Assembly (NCBI RefSeq): GCF_000974485.1
Contig: NZ_BBOM01000006.1
Span: 558,001-622,000, forward strand
Direction: 5' to 3'
Length of the DNA stretch: 64,000 nucleotides
From: Streptomyces sp. NBRC 109706
Lineage (GTDB): Bacteria; Actinomycetota; Actinomycetes; Streptomycetales; Streptomycetaceae
In this document: positions 53,158-62,850 of the stretch, in pieces
How positions within the stretch are numbered: the first letter of the stretch is position 1
How the letters are laid out: each line of letters starts with the position of its first letter
Notes under the pieces: model-generated
The model's input: only the letters and a program-made list of their open reading frames with translations
Databases searched by the model: none
Told to the model about the DNA's origin: nothing
Program-made: the position numbers and the translations under genes

Positions 53158-54501
53158 ATGCCGAAGCCCAAGCGAGTAGCCGTCGTCGGTGGCGGAATGT
53201 CAGGCACCGCAGCCGCACGTGAACTGATCCTCGCCGGACGTGAGGTGACCCTCTTCGACGCCGCCGACGCGCTGGGCGGCCGGGCCAGGTCCTGGCACCG
53301 CCCGGAGATCTCCCCCGACACGGGCATCAACCTGTGGTTCCTCACCATGTACAAGACGCTCTTCGAGCGCATCCGCGAGTACAAGCTCCAGGACGACATG
53401 GTCGAGATGAAGAACAGCATGATCATCGTGGCCAACGGCAAACAGGTGCCGCTCGCCTCCGACTCCATGCGCAGCCTGCTGAGCTACCCGCACACCAAGC
53501 TGGGCGACCGGCTGCGCTTCCTGTCGACGTCGACCAAGCTGACCACCAAGCGCAAGAAGCTCGACCTGTTCGAGCCCGAGCATCTGGCCCGGTTCGACGA
53601 CGGGACCAACGCCGCCGACTGGGCGTCCAGGGCGATGTCCCCCGACGCCTTCCAGTACCTCATCCGGCCGCTGATCGAATCGTTCTGGCTGTGGCGCTGC
53701 GACGAGATCTCCCAGGCCCATGTGATGGGCATGCTGGCGAACGTGGTCGGCTCCAAGTTCTATGTCTTCGGGCGCGGCATGGAGACCGTCGCCGAGCGGA
53801 TGGCCCAGGGCGCCACGCTGCGGCTGGGCACCTCCGTCACCGAGGTGGCGGTGCGGGACGGCGGCGAGGTCGTGCTGACGTTCTCCGAGGCCGACGGCTC
53901 CTCGTCGAGCGAGGCATTCGACGAGGTGGTGATCGCCACCACCGCGCCGATCGCCGCCAAGCTCGCCGCTCCGCTGCCGAGCGACGTGGTGGACCCGGAG
54001 ATGGTGAGGTTCGCCGACTCCCAGCGGTACGAACCGGCCCTTTCCGTCTCGTTCCTGATCGACCGCGGGCTGATGCCGTCCAACGAGCACATCGTCCCCG
54101 GCGGCCCCGGGACCCGCATCGTGCGCAGCATCATCACCGTGCCCAAGACCCACATCGACGGGGACCAACGGCGCGAGAAGGAGCTGACCTTCGTCTACAT
54201 GGGCCGCCGGGCGACCAAGGAGCTGCTGGGCGCGCCCGAGGAGCAGCAGTACGAGCGGGCCCTGGAGCTGGCGCCGGAACTGTGGCCGGATTTCCCCCAG
54301 GACGCCGAGCCGTTCCACATCGTGGAGCGTAGGGTCGGGCTGCCCTGGCCCGAGCCCGGCCGCTATGTGAAGGCGGCCGCCCTGGCCAGGAACCAGCACG
54401 GCCCCGTCGTCTTCGCCGGTGACTTCCTCGCCAACCCCACGGCCGAGGGGTCCATGCGTACCGGTATCCGGGCGGCCAACTCGCTGCTCGCGAAGGCGTA
54501 G
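53158..54501 (+). CDS. second FAD-dependent phytoene-desaturase-like oxidoreductase
   Basis: A 447-residue flavoprotein of the same clan. RVAVVGGGMSGTAAARELIL and ALGGRARSW mark the FAD-binding start, and the C-terminus has VVFAGDFLANPTAEGSMRTG. The middle (LIRPLIESFWLWRCDEISQA) resembles the carotenoid-desaturase/sterol-like substrate domain. The ATG at 53158 follows GGAAAGG. It is only distantly similar to the preceding protein, so it is not a recent duplicate. Substrate unknown; lipid-like or cyclic substrates are usual for this group, which fits the MMPL exporter next door. Confidence 0.85.
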   Translation: MPKPKRVAVVGGGMSGTAAARELILAGREVTLFDAADALGGRARSWHRPEISPDTGINLWFLTMYKTLFERIREYKLQDDMVEMKNSMIIVANGKQVPLASDSMRSLLSYPHTKLGDRLRFLSTSTKLTTKRKKLDLFEPEHLARFDDGTNAADWASRAMSPDAFQYLIRPLIESFWLWRCDEISQAHVMGMLANVVGSKFYVFGRGMETVAERMAQGATLRLGTSVTEVAVRDGGEVVLTFSEADGSSSSEAFDEVVIATTAPIAAKLAAPLPSDVVDPEMVRFADSQRYEPALSVSFLIDRGLMPSNEHIVPGGPGTRIVRSIITVPKTHIDGDQRREKELTFVYMGRRATKELLGAPEEQQYERALELAPELWPDFPQDAEPFHIVERRVGLPWPEPGRYVKAAALARNQHGPVVFAGDFLANPTAEGSMRTGIRAANSLLAKA

Positions 54502-54595
54502 AAGCGCGCCCCGCCGGGCATCGACGTCGCGGAACGCCGTGGGGTGTTCCGGCACGGCATGTACGACCGGCACGGCACACAGGAGGAGTTAGAAG

Positions 54596-56848
54596 ATGCT
54601 GGCACGACTCGCCCAGTTCGTCCTGCGACGTCGAAAAAGCCTGCTGTATGTGGTGGTGCTGCTGTTCGCCGTCTCGGGAGCGGTGGGTGGCAGCGTCTTC
54701 AACAAGCTCTCCACCGGCGGCTATGTGGACTCCTCCACCGAGTCGGCACGGGGCACCGAGGCGCTGGAGTCCCGCTTCGGCGCGGGCGACCCCAACCTGG
54801 TGCTGCTGGTCACCGACGAACGCGGCGTCGACGACCCGGCCGTGGCCGAGGCCGGTGCGGCGCTGACCCAGCGGCTCGGCGAGGAGGAGGGCATCAGGGA
54901 GTCCTACTCCTACTGGACGCTGGGCGGCCCGCCCGAACTGCGCAGCGAGAACGCCGACCGGGCGCTGGTGCTGGCGCGGATCGACGGCAACGAAGACGAG
55001 ATGCAGGCGTGGATGGACGACCATATCGACGCCTTCACCGGCGACGACGTGGACGGCCTCACCGTCCGGCCGGGCGGCGTCGCCCAGGCCAACGAGGACA
55101 TCACCCGGCAGACCGAGAGCGACCTCTTCAAGGCCGAGGCCCTGGTCTTCCCGGTGATCCTGGTCGCGTTGGTGCTGGTCTTCGGCGGCGTGGTCGCCGC
55201 GATGCTGCCGCTGGGCGTCGGCGTGTTCACCATCGCCACGGTCTTCCTGCTGCTGCGGGTGCTGACCGAGGTCACCGACGTGTCGGTGCTGGCGCTCAAC
55301 ATCGTGACGGGCCTCGGCCTCGGCCTCGCCATCGACTACAGCCTCTTCATCATCAGCCGGTACCGCGAGGAGCTGCGGCGCGGCGCCGACACCGACCAGG
55401 CCATCGTCATCGCGATGCGCACCGCGGGGCGCACCGTGCTGTTCTCCGCGCTGACCGTCGCCATCGCGCTCAGCGGGCTGCTGGTCTTCCCGTTCTACTT
55501 CCTGCGCTCCCTCGCCTATGCCGGCATCCCCACCGCGCTGCTGGCCGCCGCCGCCTCGTTGACGCTGCTGCCCGCGCTCCTCAAGGTGCTCGGCCCGCGC
55601 ATCGACAAGTGGCAGTTCCGCAGGCGCAAGGAGGGCGACGGCCTCGCCGGCGGCGTCGACGGGCAGGGCTTCTGGTACCGGCTGGCGCTGCGCGTCATGC
55701 GCTTCCCCGGGCGCATCGCGTTCACCGTCGTGGCGCTGCTGCTGGTCCTCGGCGTGCCGTTCCTCGACCTGAAGATGGGCCTGGCCGACGAGCGGGTGCT
55801 GCCCACGTCGGCCGCCTCCCACGAGGTGGGCAACGTGGTGCGGGAGGAGTTCACCTCCCAGGAGCACCAGGCGATGACGGTGGTGCTGGAGGACGTCCCG
55901 AACGCGGCGGCCTCGGCCGACGCCATCGACGACTACGCCAGGGAGCTGTCCACGCTCTCCGGCGTCGCCCATGTGGAGACGGTCACCGGCGGCTACCACG
56001 ACGGCCGGCAGGTCGCCGAACCGGGGCCGCAGCACGAGGGCTACCTCGGCGACGGCGTCTATCTGAAGATCGTGCCCGAGCACGAGGCCATGTCGGAGGA
56101 GGGCGAGCGGCTGGTGCACGAGGTGCGGGACCTGCCCGCGCCCTCGTCCGTCCTGGTCTCCGGGCCAAGCGCCGAACTCGTCGACTCCATCGACTCGATG
56201 ACCTCCCGGCTGCCGCTGGCGCTCGGCATCATCGTCGGCTCCACCTTCGTGCTGCTGTTCCTGCTGACCGGCAGCCTGCTGCTGCCGCTCAAGGCCCTGG
56301 TGCTGAACCTCCTCAGCCTCAGCGCCACCTTCGGCGCGCTGGTGTGGGGCTTCCAGAGCGGCCATCTGGAGGGCATCGTCGGCGACTTCACGGTGACGGG
56401 CACCATCACCTGGAGCGTCCCGATCCTGCTGTTCTGCGTGGCGTTCGGCCTCTCCATGGACTACGAGGTGTTCCTGCTCTCCCGGATCAAGGAGGCCTAC
56501 GACAAGACGGGCGACAACCAACTGGCCGTCGCCCAGGGCCTCGGCCACACGGGACGGTTGATCTCGGCCGCCGCCGTGCTGATCGCGATCGTCTTCATCG
56601 GCTTCCTGACCAGCGGCGTCGTCTATCTGAAGGCGATCGGTCTCGGCCTGGCGCTGGCCGTCGTCATGGACGCCACCCTGGTGCGCGGCGCCCTGGTGCC
56701 GTCCTTCATGAAGCTGGCCGGGCGCGCCAACTGGTGGGCGCCGGCGCCGCTGCGCCGGCTGCACGCCCGCGTCGGCCTGCGGGAGTCCGTCGAGATCCCG
56801 GCCCCGGCCCCGACGACGCCGACACCGCCGCCGGGCAAGGCCGACTGA
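54596..56848 (+). CDS. MMPL-family RND transporter
   Basis: A 750-residue MMPL/HAE-like exporter with two halves, each a single N-terminal helix, an extracytoplasmic loop and a five-helix bundle. Typical text is GLGLGLAIDYSLFIISRYRE in the first half and FGLSMDYEVFLLSRIKEAYD in the second, both with the DY pair used for proton coupling. These pumps move lipids, siderophores and polyketides in actinomycetes. The ATG at 54596 follows AGGAGG. It is likely to export the product or a lipidated intermediate of this operon. Confidence 0.92.
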   Translation: MLARLAQFVLRRRKSLLYVVVLLFAVSGAVGGSVFNKLSTGGYVDSSTESARGTEALESRFGAGDPNLVLLVTDERGVDDPAVAEAGAALTQRLGEEEGIRESYSYWTLGGPPELRSENADRALVLARIDGNEDEMQAWMDDHIDAFTGDDVDGLTVRPGGVAQANEDITRQTESDLFKAEALVFPVILVALVLVFGGVVAAMLPLGVGVFTIATVFLLLRVLTEVTDVSVLALNIVTGLGLGLAIDYSLFIISRYREELRRGADTDQAIVIAMRTAGRTVLFSALTVAIALSGLLVFPFYFLRSLAYAGIPTALLAAAASLTLLPALLKVLGPRIDKWQFRRRKEGDGLAGGVDGQGFWYRLALRVMRFPGRIAFTVVALLLVLGVPFLDLKMGLADERVLPTSAASHEVGNVVREEFTSQEHQAMTVVLEDVPNAAASADAIDDYARELSTLSGVAHVETVTGGYHDGRQVAEPGPQHEGYLGDGVYLKIVPEHEAMSEEGERLVHEVRDLPAPSSVLVSGPSAELVDSIDSMTSRLPLALGIIVGSTFVLLFLLTGSLLLPLKALVLNLLSLSATFGALVWGFQSGHLEGIVGDFTVTGTITWSVPILLFCVAFGLSMDYEVFLLSRIKEAYDKTGDNQLAVAQGLGHTGRLISAAAVLIAIVFIGFLTSGVVYLKAIGLGLALAVVMDATLVRGALVPSFMKLAGRANWWAPAPLRRLHARVGLRESVEIPAPAPTTPTPPPGKAD

Positions 56849-56959
56849 CGACAGGGTTGTTCCCCGGGCGCGGACCGCTCCCGCCCGGGGGACGCCGCGC
56901 TTCAGGGACCCGAACTACCCTGCCTGAGCTTCCCGGACCGGAGTGTGAGGAGTCGTCCG

Positions 56960-58021
56960 TTGTTGCAGACCCTGGTCGTCGGCCTGGGCCGATCGGGACG
57001 CGGCTTGCATCTGCCCGTCCTCAACCGCTTACGCGAGCGCGCGCTGCCCGCCGTCGACGCCGACCTCTTCGATCCCGGCCCGCCGCTCGGCTACGACCCG
57101 CTGCCGCTCCCCGAGGGCTCGGCCGCCCGTGGCTTCACCCCGGTGGCCTCCCTCGCCGAGGCGCGGGACCGCCTCGACCCGGCCCGCACCGTCGTGCACC
57201 TGTGCACCCCGCCCACCGAACGCGTCGAGCTGATGGCCGAGTTGATCGGCCTCGGGTTCCGCTCCTTCGTGGTGGAGAAGCCCATCGGCACCGGCTCCGC
57301 CGTGGTGGACCGGCTGCGCGCCCTGCGCGACGAGCACGGCGTCGCGCTCGCCGTCGTCGCGCCCTGGCTGTCCAGCACCCTCACCCAGCGGATGCTGGAG
57401 ACGGTGCGCGCCGGCTCGCTCGGCCGACTGCGGCGGATCACCGTCCGCCAGCGCAAGCCCCGGCTGCGCCGTTCGCTCAGCACCCCGAGCCACCCCACCG
57501 TCTTCGACGTCGAACCGCCGCACGCCGTCGGCGTGGTGCTGCGGCTGGCCGGCGACGCCAAGGTCGTCGACGCCTCCTGGACCCACGCCCACGCGGACGG
57601 CCGGGTGGTGCCCCGGATGGGCACCTCCTCGCTGACGCTGCGCCATGACGACGGCGTGGTCAGCGAGTTGACCTGCGATCTGACCTCACCGGTCCGCGAA
57701 CGCAGCTTCACCCTCGACTTCGACGGCGGCACCCTCGTCGGCCACTACCCGATCAGCGAGGACGACCATTACGCCCATCTGAGCGTGGCCGCCACCGGGC
57801 GCCCCGCCACCGCCGAGGTGTTCGAGGACGACGCGCTCTCCGCCTGCCTGCTGCGCGCCTACCGCGGGCTGGCCAGCGCCACCGACCTCGGCGCCGACTT
57901 CGAACTCCAGGCACGGGTGGTGGCCGTCCTGGAGGAGGCCAAGGAACTGAGCCGGGCCGACGAGCCCGGCACCGACATCCAGGGCTCCGCCACCCTGAGG
58001 GAGACGCACCATGCCGGATGA
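56960..58021 (+). CDS. Gfo/Idh/MocA-family oxidoreductase (1 of 2)
   Basis: About 353 residues. Rossmann start TLVVGLGRSGRGLHLPVLNR and the substrate-binding EKP motif in FVVEKPIGTGS, followed by the alpha/beta C-terminal domain. These NAD(P)-dependent enzymes oxidise or reduce sugars, cyclitols or imines. The TTG at 56960 after GAGGAG is preferred; a GTG at 56945 is in frame. Its end overlaps the next gene by 11 bp. A second, dissimilar member closes the operon. Confidence 0.88.
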   Translation: MLQTLVVGLGRSGRGLHLPVLNRLRERALPAVDADLFDPGPPLGYDPLPLPEGSAARGFTPVASLAEARDRLDPARTVVHLCTPPTERVELMAELIGLGFRSFVVEKPIGTGSAVVDRLRALRDEHGVALAVVAPWLSSTLTQRMLETVRAGSLGRLRRITVRQRKPRLRRSLSTPSHPTVFDVEPPHAVGVVLRLAGDAKVVDASWTHAHADGRVVPRMGTSSLTLRHDDGVVSELTCDLTSPVRERSFTLDFDGGTLVGHYPISEDDHYAHLSVAATGRPATAEVFEDDALSACLLRAYRGLASATDLGADFELQARVVAVLEEAKELSRADEPGTDIQGSATLRETHHAG

Positions 58022-58922
58022 CCACCCCGCCCCCGCCGCCCCCGCCCGCATCGAACCGCCCGACGGCATCGCGCTCGCCGGCATCGGCGACGAGGCGGGC
58101 GCCGAACTCGACACCCAGCTCGCCGCGCTCACCGGCCTCGGCTGGGGCCTGATCGAGCTGCGCAACATCGACGGCACGGCGCTCGCCGACCTGGACGACG
58201 CCGCCTTCGACCACCTACGGCAACGGCTCTCCGCGGCCGACCTCGAAGTGGCCTGCGTCGACGCCAGGATCGCCAACTGGGGCCGCCCGATCACCGGCGA
58301 CTTCGACGAGGACCTGCGCGAGCTGACCGCCCTCGCGCCCCGCTGCCACGCCCTGGGCACCAACCTGGTGCGCATCATGTCCTACCCCAACGACGGCCTG
58401 CCGGAAGACCGTTGGCGCGCCGAGACGCTGCGCCGGATCGCCGAGCTGGCCCGCCGCGCCGAGGACGCGGGCCTGGTCCTGGTGCACGAGAACTGCGCCG
58501 GCTGGGCTGGCCGGGAAGCCGACCGGATGCTCGACCTGCTGGAGCATGTCGACAGCCCAGCGCTGCGGCTGCTCTTCGACATCGGCAACGGCGTCGCCTA
58601 CGACTACGAGGCCCACGCCCTGCTCAAGGACATCGCCCCGCATGTCGCCCATGTCCATGTGAAGGACGCCGTCGGCACCCCCGACGACGCCCACTACACC
58701 CTGCCGGGGCAGGGCCGTTGCCGGGTGGCCGACTGCCTGCGCGATCTGCTGGCCGCCGGCTACCGGGGCGTGCTCTCCATCGAACCGCACATCAGCGTCC
58801 GGCCGCACGAGGCGCTGGCCGACGCCGGGCCCGACGGCGTCTCGCGGTTCGTCGCCTACGGCCGCGCCCTGGAGCGGCTGATCGCCGACGAGGTGCTTCC
58901 CGACGTGGCGGCCGCCCGGTGA
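58011..58922 (+). CDS. sugar phosphate isomerase/epimerase-like TIM barrel
   Basis: A 303-residue AP-endonuclease-2/xylose-isomerase-like barrel. Probable metal ligands are Glu in LVLVHENCAG, Asp in LRLLFDIGNG, His in VAHVHVKDAVG and Glu in GVLSIEPHI. This is the complete set for divalent-metal isomerases and dehydratases (hexulose, inosose or 3-keto-sugar type). Together with flanking Gfo/Idh proteins it suggests 3-keto-sugar or inosose chemistry. The ATG at 58011 overlaps the upstream gene, and its stop overlaps the next start. Confidence 0.85.
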   Translation: MPDDHPAPAAPARIEPPDGIALAGIGDEAGAELDTQLAALTGLGWGLIELRNIDGTALADLDDAAFDHLRQRLSAADLEVACVDARIANWGRPITGDFDEDLRELTALAPRCHALGTNLVRIMSYPNDGLPEDRWRAETLRRIAELARRAEDAGLVLVHENCAGWAGREADRMLDLLEHVDSPALRLLFDIGNGVAYDYEAHALLKDIAPHVAHVHVKDAVGTPDDAHYTLPGQGRCRVADCLRDLLAAGYRGVLSIEPHISVRPHEALADAGPDGVSRFVAYGRALERLIADEVLPDVAAAR

Positions 58923-60220
58923 CCGAGGGCCCCGCGACCGTTCCGCTGCTCCCCGACGAGCGGGAGCTGCTGCTGCGCCTGATGGAGCTGCCCACCGCCG
59001 GGCCGCTTGAGGTCGGCGCCGCCGGGCCGCCGCCCAGGCTCGCCGCCGCCCAACGCGCCTACGCCAAGGCCGCTGCCACGCTCGGCTTCACCGTGCTCCA
59101 CCACGCCGAGGCCGACCCGTCGGCGATCGAGGGGCCCGAGGTCCCGGCGGCGGTGCGGGAGGCGGCCGCCGCATCGCCCGACTTCCTGGCCTGCCAGCCC
59201 AACATGGTGCTGCGGCTCGGCCCCGAACTGCCGCGCGAACGCACCGTGATGTTCAACGCGCATCTGGACACCGTGGCCGGCGGCGAGCCGCCCCGACTCG
59301 ACGGCGACCGCTTCCACGGCCGGGGCGCCATCGACGCCAAGGGCCCGGCGGTCGCGCTGCTCGCCGGCATCCGCGCCGCCGTCGCCGGGACGCCGATGCT
59401 GGGCCGGGACATCGGGGTGCTGATCCAGCTGGTCTCCGGCGAGGAGGGCGGCGCGATGGGGGTGTTCGGCACCAGGGACCTCGTCCGGCGCGGCCACACC
59501 GGCCGGTTGAACATCTTCTGCGAACCGACCGGCGGCCGGCTGCTGCCCCGTTCCACCGCCGCCATGACCGCCCGCGTCTCCGTGCACGGACAGGACACCA
59601 TCGACGACCGCCCCGGCGGCGGCCACAACGCCACCGTGCTGCTCGGCCATGTCGCCGCGCACCTCGCCCGCCGACTCCCCGGTCTGGTGCCCGACACCCG
59701 GGTCTGCGTCGCCGGACTGCACACCGGCGAGCTGCACAACCGCGTCTACGGCACCGGCCGGCTGCTGCTCAACCTCGCCTATCCGACCACGGCCGCCGGC
59801 ACCGCCCTCGAAGCCGCGCTGGAACGGGAGTTGGCCGCCGCGCTCGACCTTTTCGTCGAGGAGTTCGCCGCGCTGCCCGACTTCGCCCGCACCGCCGCCG
59901 ACGCCCGCTCCGTCGTCACCCTCGACTGGCTCAAACGCGGACTGCCGGCGCTCGACGCCCACGACCCGTGGGCCGAACGGCTGGTGGCCGAGGCCGGCAT
60001 CCCGCTGGCCGCCCCCGACGATCCCGCGTTCACCTGCGACGCCATCTGGCTGGCCGGCGTCGACGACTCCTACACCGCCGTCTTCGGCCCCGGCGACCTG
60101 GACGCCAACCAGGCCCATGCCGAGGGCGAGTTCGCCGACGCCGCCGATCTGGAGCACTACGCCGGCGGCGTCGCCCGCCTTCTCGACCGCTTCGCCCGCG
60201 CAACGAACGGAGCCGCATGA
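58919..60220 (+). CDS. M20-family metallopeptidase/deacylase (ArgE/DapE-like)
   Basis: A 433-residue zinc enzyme. Metal and catalytic motifs: FNAHLDTVAGGEPP, FHGRGAIDAKGP, LVSGEEGGAMG, FCEPTGGRL and the late GPGDLDANQAHAEGEF. The fold includes the lid domain (about 210-320) with RPGGGHNATVLLGH. The expected reaction is hydrolysis of an N-acyl or N-succinyl amide, for example unmasking an amine after chemistry on an acylated sugar or amino acid. The GTG at 58919 overlaps the preceding stop (GTGA), showing tight translational coupling. Confidence 0.88.
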   Translation: MTEGPATVPLLPDERELLLRLMELPTAGPLEVGAAGPPPRLAAAQRAYAKAAATLGFTVLHHAEADPSAIEGPEVPAAVREAAAASPDFLACQPNMVLRLGPELPRERTVMFNAHLDTVAGGEPPRLDGDRFHGRGAIDAKGPAVALLAGIRAAVAGTPMLGRDIGVLIQLVSGEEGGAMGVFGTRDLVRRGHTGRLNIFCEPTGGRLLPRSTAAMTARVSVHGQDTIDDRPGGGHNATVLLGHVAAHLARRLPGLVPDTRVCVAGLHTGELHNRVYGTGRLLLNLAYPTTAAGTALEAALERELAAALDLFVEEFAALPDFARTAADARSVVTLDWLKRGLPALDAHDPWAERLVAEAGIPLAAPDDPAFTCDAIWLAGVDDSYTAVFGPGDLDANQAHAEGEFADAADLEHYAGGVARLLDRFARATNGAA

Positions 60221-61401
60221 CCACCTCGGCCACCGAGCCAACGAAGCCAACGCCCGCCGAGCCGGGCCCTGAGGCGTTCCGCGACGATGTCCGCGTCCCC
60301 TACGACGATCTGCTGACGTTCGCCACGGAGGTGTTCGTCGCCAGGGGCATGCCGGCGCCGCGCGCCCGGATCGCCGCCGAGGCGCTGGTCTACGGCGACC
60401 TCGCGGGGCTGCGCTCGCACGGGCTGACCAATCTGACCCGGCTCTATCTCCCGCTCTTCGACGACAAGCGGGCCGATCCGGCGGCCGAGCCCGAGGTGCT
60501 CGCCGACAAGGGCGCCGCCGTGCTGATCGACTCCCGGCGGTCGCTCGGCCTCTGGTCCGCCAGCGACGCGATGGACCTGGCCGTCGACCGGGCCACCGAG
60601 TACGGCGTCGGCCTGGTCTCGCTGCGCGACGCCACCCACTTCGGCTGCGCGGGGGTGCACACCGCGCGCGCCGCCGCCAGGGGCGCGGTCGGCATCCTCG
60701 CCTCCAACTGCGGCGGCCAGCGGATCGGCCGGCCGCCCGGCGGCCGGGCCGCGATGCTCGGCACCAACCCGCTCTCCATCGCCGCCCCGGCCGGGCCCGA
60801 ACTCCCCCCGTTCGTCCTCGACATGTCCACCACCGTGGTGCCGACCGGCCGGGTGCGGCAGGCCGCCCGCGCCGGACAGCCCATCCCCGAGGGCTGGCTG
60901 GAGGACGCCGAGGGCCGGCCGGTCACCGACCCGGACGCCCTGGACCGGGGCGACGGCTACCCGATGTGGCTCGGCGGCCGCCCGGAGACCGGCGCCTACA
61001 AGGGCTACGGCCTGGCGCTGCTGGTCGAGGTGCTGGCCGCGCTGGTGCCCGGCGCGGGTCTTGGCCCGACCGCCGAGGCCCACGCGGGCAACGGCAGCCC
61101 CTCCGGCCGCGACGACGACATCGGCATCCTGGCGCTCGCCGTCGCCCCCGGCGCGCTGCGCCCCGACGGCGGCTTCCTCGGCCAGGCCGAGGGCCTGTTC
61201 CAGGCGCTGCTCGACTGCCCACCGATCGACCCGGAGCGCCCCGTCAGCTATCCGGGCCACCGCGAGGCGCTGACCCAGCGCGCCGCGCGCCGCGACGGGG
61301 TGCCGGTGAGCCGCGCGCTCTGCGCCGAACTGACCACGGTGGCCGACGGGTTGGGCATCCAGGCCCCGCCGGCCGCCCGCCTGGAAGGAGACCGATCATG
61401 A
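60217..61401 (+). CDS. LDH2/malate-lactate dehydrogenase-family oxidoreductase
   Basis: A 394-residue member of the non-classical LDH2/MDH2 family (ureidoglycolate, delta1-piperideine-2-carboxylate and sulfolactate dehydrogenases). Motifs: DLAGLRSHGLTNLTRLY, SLRDATHFGCAGVHTARAA (catalytic His), MLGTNPLSIAAPAG, FVLDMSTTVVP and YKGYGLALLVEVLA. It reduces 2-oxo acids or cyclic imines with NAD(P)H. The ATG at 60217 overlaps the M20 stop (ATGA). The His-Phe-Gly context is intact. Confidence 0.88.
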   Translation: MTTSATEPTKPTPAEPGPEAFRDDVRVPYDDLLTFATEVFVARGMPAPRARIAAEALVYGDLAGLRSHGLTNLTRLYLPLFDDKRADPAAEPEVLADKGAAVLIDSRRSLGLWSASDAMDLAVDRATEYGVGLVSLRDATHFGCAGVHTARAAARGAVGILASNCGGQRIGRPPGGRAAMLGTNPLSIAAPAGPELPPFVLDMSTTVVPTGRVRQAARAGQPIPEGWLEDAEGRPVTDPDALDRGDGYPMWLGGRPETGAYKGYGLALLVEVLAALVPGAGLGPTAEAHAGNGSPSGRDDDIGILALAVAPGALRPDGGFLGQAEGLFQALLDCPPIDPERPVSYPGHREALTQRAARRDGVPVSRALCAELTTVADGLGIQAPPAARLEGDRS

Positions 61402-62759
61402 GCGCCGACGGGACCACCACCGAAGGCAGGCCGCTGCGCGTCGGGCTGATCGGCCTCGGCGTCATCTCGAAGTTCTATGTCGCCGCGTTCGAGCAGCTGG
61501 ACGATGTCGAGCTGGTCGCCGTCTGCGATCTGCGGCCGACCGCGCTCGACCCGTTCCGGCCGAAGATGCCGGTGCACACCGACCACCGGAAGCTGCTCGC
61601 CACCCCCGGGCTCGACGCGGTCGTCGTCAACGTCCCCAACGACGTGCACCACGCGGTGTGCGCGGACGCCATCGCCGCCGGCGTCGCCGTCTGCGTGGAG
61701 AAGCCGCTGACCACCAGGGTCGCGGACGGCCGGGCGCTGGTGGCCGCCGCCAGGGACGCCGGGGTGGTGCTCTTCACCTCCTTCCACCGCCGCTACAACG
61801 ACAACGCGCTGGCGCTGCTGGAACGGCTGCCGTCCGATGTCCCCGTCACCTCGATCACCGTCCGCTATCTGGAGCGGATCGAGGAGCACGCCGGCGACGA
61901 CCGCTGGTATCTGGACCCGGAGCGCTGCGGCGGCGGCTGCGTCGCCGACAACGGGCCCAACGCCTTCGACACCGCACGCCAGTTCATCGGCGACCTCTCC
62001 CTGGTCGAGGCCAAGGTGCTGCGCGACGCCGAGGGCGTCGACCGACAGGCCACCGTCGAACTGCGCGCCGCCTCGGGCGCCACCGCCCGGATCGAGCTGG
62101 ACTGGGCCTACCCGGGCGAACGCAAGGACATCGAGGTGCACCTCGCCGACGGCACCGTGCACCACGCCGACATGCTCGGCGGGCACGACGGGTTCAAGCG
62201 GTCCCTGTGGCACGAGTATGTGGGCGTGCTGGTCGAGTTCGCCGCCGATGTGCGGGCCGGCCGGGGCCATGGCGAGGACGGTCTCGCCGCGTTGGAGCTG
62301 GTCGACCAGGTCTACCGTTCCCAGGGCGCCCCGACGACGGCCGTGCCCGGGCCCGACCCGAACGAGGACGGGCTGAAGTTCCCGGTGCGCTCCACCCTGG
62401 TGAAGATCCTCACCCACCGCAGGGACGACCGGGGCATGAGCCTGACGGAGTTCGCCAGCCGCTGTGTGCGCAGGGGAGAGGTCCACGAGCTGGTCACCAC
62501 CGACCAGACGGATCCGACGCCGGGCGCCGTGGTCGACCGGGTCGGCTTCCTCGGCTTTGTCGAGATCGAGTCCGCCGGCGTGCTGGACCGGGGCGACGAG
62601 GTGTGGGCGGGCGGCCGCAGGATAGGCACCGTGCTCGGCTTCGACGACTGCCACTTCCCCAACCACTACAACGTGCTGATCGCCGTCGACACCCCGACGA
62701 CAGGCCCCGAGCAGGGCCTGGCACCCGGCATGGAGGTCCGCTTCGGCGCGCCCAACTAG
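61398..62759 (+). CDS. Gfo/Idh/MocA-family oxidoreductase with extra C-terminal domain (2 of 2)
   Basis: A 453-residue protein. Residues 1-330 are a standard Gfo/Idh/MocA enzyme (VGLIGLGVISKFYVAAFEQL; VCVEKPLTTRVADG; VADNGPNAFDTARQFIGDLS). About 120 further residues follow (MSLTEFASRCVRRGEVHELV through MEVRFGAPN) and form what looks like a separate beta-rich domain, not usual for the family. The ATG at 61398 overlaps the LDH2 stop. The extra domain has a FGFDDCHFPNHYN-like stretch (GFDDCHFPNHYNVLI) with Asp, Cys and two His, a possible metal or substrate site. It is the last gene before a terminator. Confidence 0.85.
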   Translation: MSADGTTTEGRPLRVGLIGLGVISKFYVAAFEQLDDVELVAVCDLRPTALDPFRPKMPVHTDHRKLLATPGLDAVVVNVPNDVHHAVCADAIAAGVAVCVEKPLTTRVADGRALVAAARDAGVVLFTSFHRRYNDNALALLERLPSDVPVTSITVRYLERIEEHAGDDRWYLDPERCGGGCVADNGPNAFDTARQFIGDLSLVEAKVLRDAEGVDRQATVELRAASGATARIELDWAYPGERKDIEVHLADGTVHHADMLGGHDGFKRSLWHEYVGVLVEFAADVRAGRGHGEDGLAALELVDQVYRSQGAPTTAVPGPDPNEDGLKFPVRSTLVKILTHRRDDRGMSLTEFASRCVRRGEVHELVTTDQTDPTPGAVVDRVGFLGFVEIESAGVLDRGDEVWAGGRRIGTVLGFDDCHFPNHYNVLIAVDTPTTGPEQGLAPGMEVRFGAPN

Positions 62760-62780
62760 GGTCGCGGCGCCCGGACATGG

Positions 62781-62819
62781 CCGCGCCCCCCGATCCGGCG
62801 AACGGATCGGGGGGCGCGG
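62781..62819. terminator. strong hairpin between convergent genes
   Basis: A perfect 16-bp stem CCGCGCCCCCCGATCC / GGATCGGGGGGCGCGG with loop GGCGAAC, and no T-tract on the plus strand. It sits 21 bp after the Gfo/Idh stop and 31 bp from the end of the nucleotide-sugar dehydrogenase gene, so it probably ends both transcripts. Confidence 0.8.
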
Positions 62820-62850
62820 CACCTCGCCCCGAGGCCCCGAGGCCACGAAG

